A stretch of DNA of 8,359 nucleotides from NCBI GenBank assembly GCA_016780825.1, contig JADHLF010000062.1, positions 1 to 8,359 of the forward strand. Direction: 5' to 3'. The stretch is from Planktomarina sp. Lineage in GTDB: Bacteria > Pseudomonadota > Alphaproteobacteria > Rhodobacterales > Rhodobacteraceae. Both the position numbers and the translations under genes were made by a program. Positions within the stretch are counted from its first letter, which is position 1. Every line of letters begins with the position of its first letter. Below the pieces are notes generated by a model. That model did not search any database. It was not told the DNA's origin and saw nothing but the letters and a program-made list of their open reading frames with translations. Positions 6,928 through 8,359 of the stretch are shown in pieces.

Positions 6928-7691
6928 CAGTCTGCTGTCCAACCTCCATCAATCATCACGGCCGTGCCTGTCACCAAAGCCGCAGCATCTGAGGCCAGAT
7001 AAACGGCCGCCCCCATGATATCTTCCACTTTTCCAACACGGCCCAATTTGATTTTATCCAAAACCCAGGCGCGCTTGGCCGGATCGTCAAAGGTCGGCTG
7101 TGTAAGCTCTGTTAAGATAAAGGTGGGGCAAATGGTGTTGATCCGAATATTATGGGGCCCAAATTCAATCGCCATGGCTTTGGTGAAACCTTCCACCGCG
7201 AATTTCGAAGCGCAGTAGACCGCGCGGTCGGTACCGCCGACATGGCCCATTTGGCTGGAGATATTGATCAAGGAGCCCGGCCGCCCCGCCGCGATCAACC
7301 CCTTCGCCACAGCTTGAGACAGAAAATAGGCTCCGCGCAGATTGACATCCATCACAGCGTCGAAATCTTCGGGCGTGGTCTCGGTGGCTTTGGAATGGCG
7401 GGCCGTGCCGGCGGAGTTGATCAAGATATCAAAGGGACCATGGCGCTCAACCGCATCTGCTGAGGCCTCGACATCCGCCACATCGAGCACGAGCACATCA
7501 GCTGTTCTGCCAGCTTCTCGCAATTGCGCCGCTGTTTGCTCCAGGTGATCGGCGCGCCGCGCGGCCAATGTAACCTCTGCTCCGTAATCGGCAAGCGCCA
7601 CAGCGCAGGCCTGGCCAATCCCCGAGGAGGCCCCGGTGATCAGAGCTCTTTTGCCAGTGAGGTGAAAACTTGGGGTTTGGGGTAAATTCAT
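6927..7691 (-). CDS. Short-chain dehydrogenase/reductase (SDR, classical)
   Basis: The 254-residue protein is a textbook classical SDR. It has the cofactor motif TGASSGIG (19-26), NSAG (92-95), the structural asparagine in VNLRG (N117) and a catalytic serine in NISSQMGHVGG (S146). It also has YCASK with Y159 and K163, and the C-terminal TGTAVMIDGGW. After the second strand it has AARR (43-46) and no acidic residue, which favours NADP(H) over NAD(H); this is an inference from the general SDR rule. It would oxidise or reduce an alcohol/ketone in the cytosol. The ATG (7689-7691) overlaps the stop of the upstream SnoaL-like gene as ATGA, and its own stop overlaps the LacI start as TGATG, so it is translationally linked on both sides. 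The substrate is probably that of the operon pathway. Confidence 0.95.
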   Translation of the reverse strand: MNLPQTPSFHLTGKRALITGASSGIGQACAVALADYGAEVTLAARRADHLEQTAAQLREAGRTADVLVLDVADVEASADAVERHGPFDILINSAGTARHSKATETTPEDFDAVMDVNLRGAYFLSQAVAKGLIAAGRPGSLINISSQMGHVGGTDRAVYCASKFAVEGFTKAMAIEFGPHNIRINTICPTFILTELTQPTFDDPAKRAWVLDKIKLGRVGKVEDIMGAAVYLASDAAALVTGTAVMIDGGWTAD

Positions 7692-8359
7692 GAGGGTATT
7701 CCATTGCTTAAGGAGATATTCCCGCCGGGCCTGGCTTTGTTGAATTCCATGAGCCGCGCGAAGACATCAATACCAATCTGCCGGTAAATATCCAGCAGAT
7801 CGACCAAGACCCAATTTTCGCGAATATGCCCATCTTCAATGCGCCAAAAATCCAAACTGCGCATCAGCACTTCCCGGCCCAACGGTGGCAAGCCCATCCA
7901 GCCATCGCCGCTCAGGGTCAGACGCATATTCGGCCAGCCGGTCTCGCAGACATAATTTCCCTCACCGATCCAATGCGACATCAAATCCCCCATGGCATCA
8001 AGTTTTCGGTCCGGCATTCCCCGCAGGAAGGGAATTTGATGCCAATGCCGAAAGCCAGCAATGCCGCGTCCTGTGCCGATGCCGGTTGGGCCATACCAGT
8101 TGAAACGCGGGTGCCAATGGGTCTCGAGCTGCATGATCTCCGGTCCACCTTCTGCCGGGTGGCGGCATAGATCGGTCAGCATTGAGACAACACGATCCAT
8201 CGCCGCGTCACCATTGCCCGACAGGCGCAACCCATCTTGGGTCATCGGCCCGGGCGTACATAGAAATGCCCCAAGCTGCGGCGCCATTGGCCAGGCATTG
8301 GCCTGCACCATGACCTCCGGAATATCCCAGATTGCCTGCATTTCGGTGATCTTTCCCGC
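7688..8359 (-). CDS. SnoaL-like / NTF2-fold protein, 5' end outside the window
   Basis: This gene is open to the window edge. In-frame codons upstream of the ATG at 8339-8341 read AGKITE and join smoothly to MQAIWDIPEVMVQ, a common closing strand of a SnoaL-like domain. That ATG is therefore internal and the gene is partial, with 223 residues visible. The visible part holds the tail of a first domain, a linker, and a complete second domain with HWHPRFNWYGPTGIGTGRG, GFRHWHQIPFLRGMPDR, a strand around YVCETGWPNMRLTLSG, and the ending RSLDFWRIEDGHIRENWVLVD. These are typical of SnoaL-like polyketide-cyclase-related proteins. It is the first visible gene of the minus-strand operon and shares ATGA with the SDR gene. 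It has the same two-domain plan as the gene at 4941-5909 but is clearly diverged from it. The reaction is unknown. Confidence 0.85.
   Translation of the reverse strand, partial: AGKITEMQAIWDIPEVMVQANAWPMAPQLGAFLCTPGPMTQDGLRLSGNGDAAMDRVVSMLTDLCRHPAEGGPEIMQLETHWHPRFNWYGPTGIGTGRGIAGFRHWHQIPFLRGMPDRKLDAMGDLMSHWIGEGNYVCETGWPNMRLTLSGDGWMGLPPLGREVLMRSLDFWRIEDGHIRENWVLVDLLDIYRQIGIDVFARLMEFNKARPGGNISLSNGIPS

Overview
The window looks like a piece of an alphaproteobacterial chromosome, most likely from a marine Rhodobacterales (Roseobacter-type) genome. This rests on protein character (a CUT1-type ABC permease, a DeoR/GlpR regulator, a TIGR01459-type HAD phosphatase, SnoaL-like proteins with a typical WYGPxGIGTxRG motif), moderate GC and very tight gene packing. 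The genus cannot be fixed from the sequence alone.

Left part (1-1984). A minus-strand fragment of a carbohydrate/polyol ABC transporter permease (1-175) lies directly behind the stop codon of a complete DeoR-family repressor gene (176-955, minus). The permease fragment begins in mid-protein and has no start codon, so it looks like a 5'-truncated remnant. Upstream of the regulator, a 144-bp AT-rich divergent intergenic region carries a perfect 12-bp inverted repeat, TTTTGTTGTTTT and its complement, with centres 22 bp apart. This is a good operator candidate. On the other side a plus-strand gene encodes a class IIA HAD hydrolase (1100-1984). This half looks like the regulatory edge of a sugar- or polyol-utilisation locus.

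Middle (1985-2079). This is a short convergent junction with no convincing terminator.

Right part (2080-8359). Seven minus-strand genes form one closely packed operon. In transcription order they are: a SnoaL/NTF2-like protein (5' end beyond the window), an SDR oxidoreductase, a LacI-family repressor, a second two-domain SnoaL-like protein, a bicupin, an alpha/beta hydrolase starting with TTG, and a short cobalamin-independent methionine-synthase-like (MetE C-terminal type) zinc methyltransferase. Junctions are ATGA, TGATG, a 20-bp overlap, 34 bp, 3 bp and an 8-bp overlap. The gene set suggests a small-molecule pathway under its own LacI control, with a dehydrogenase, SnoaL-fold enzymes, a cupin dioxygenase or isomerase, a hydrolase and a thiol-alkylating or methyl-transfer step. 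The substrate cannot be read from the sequence. I do not recognise this gene combination as a named pathway, and it is the best candidate for an undescribed system here.
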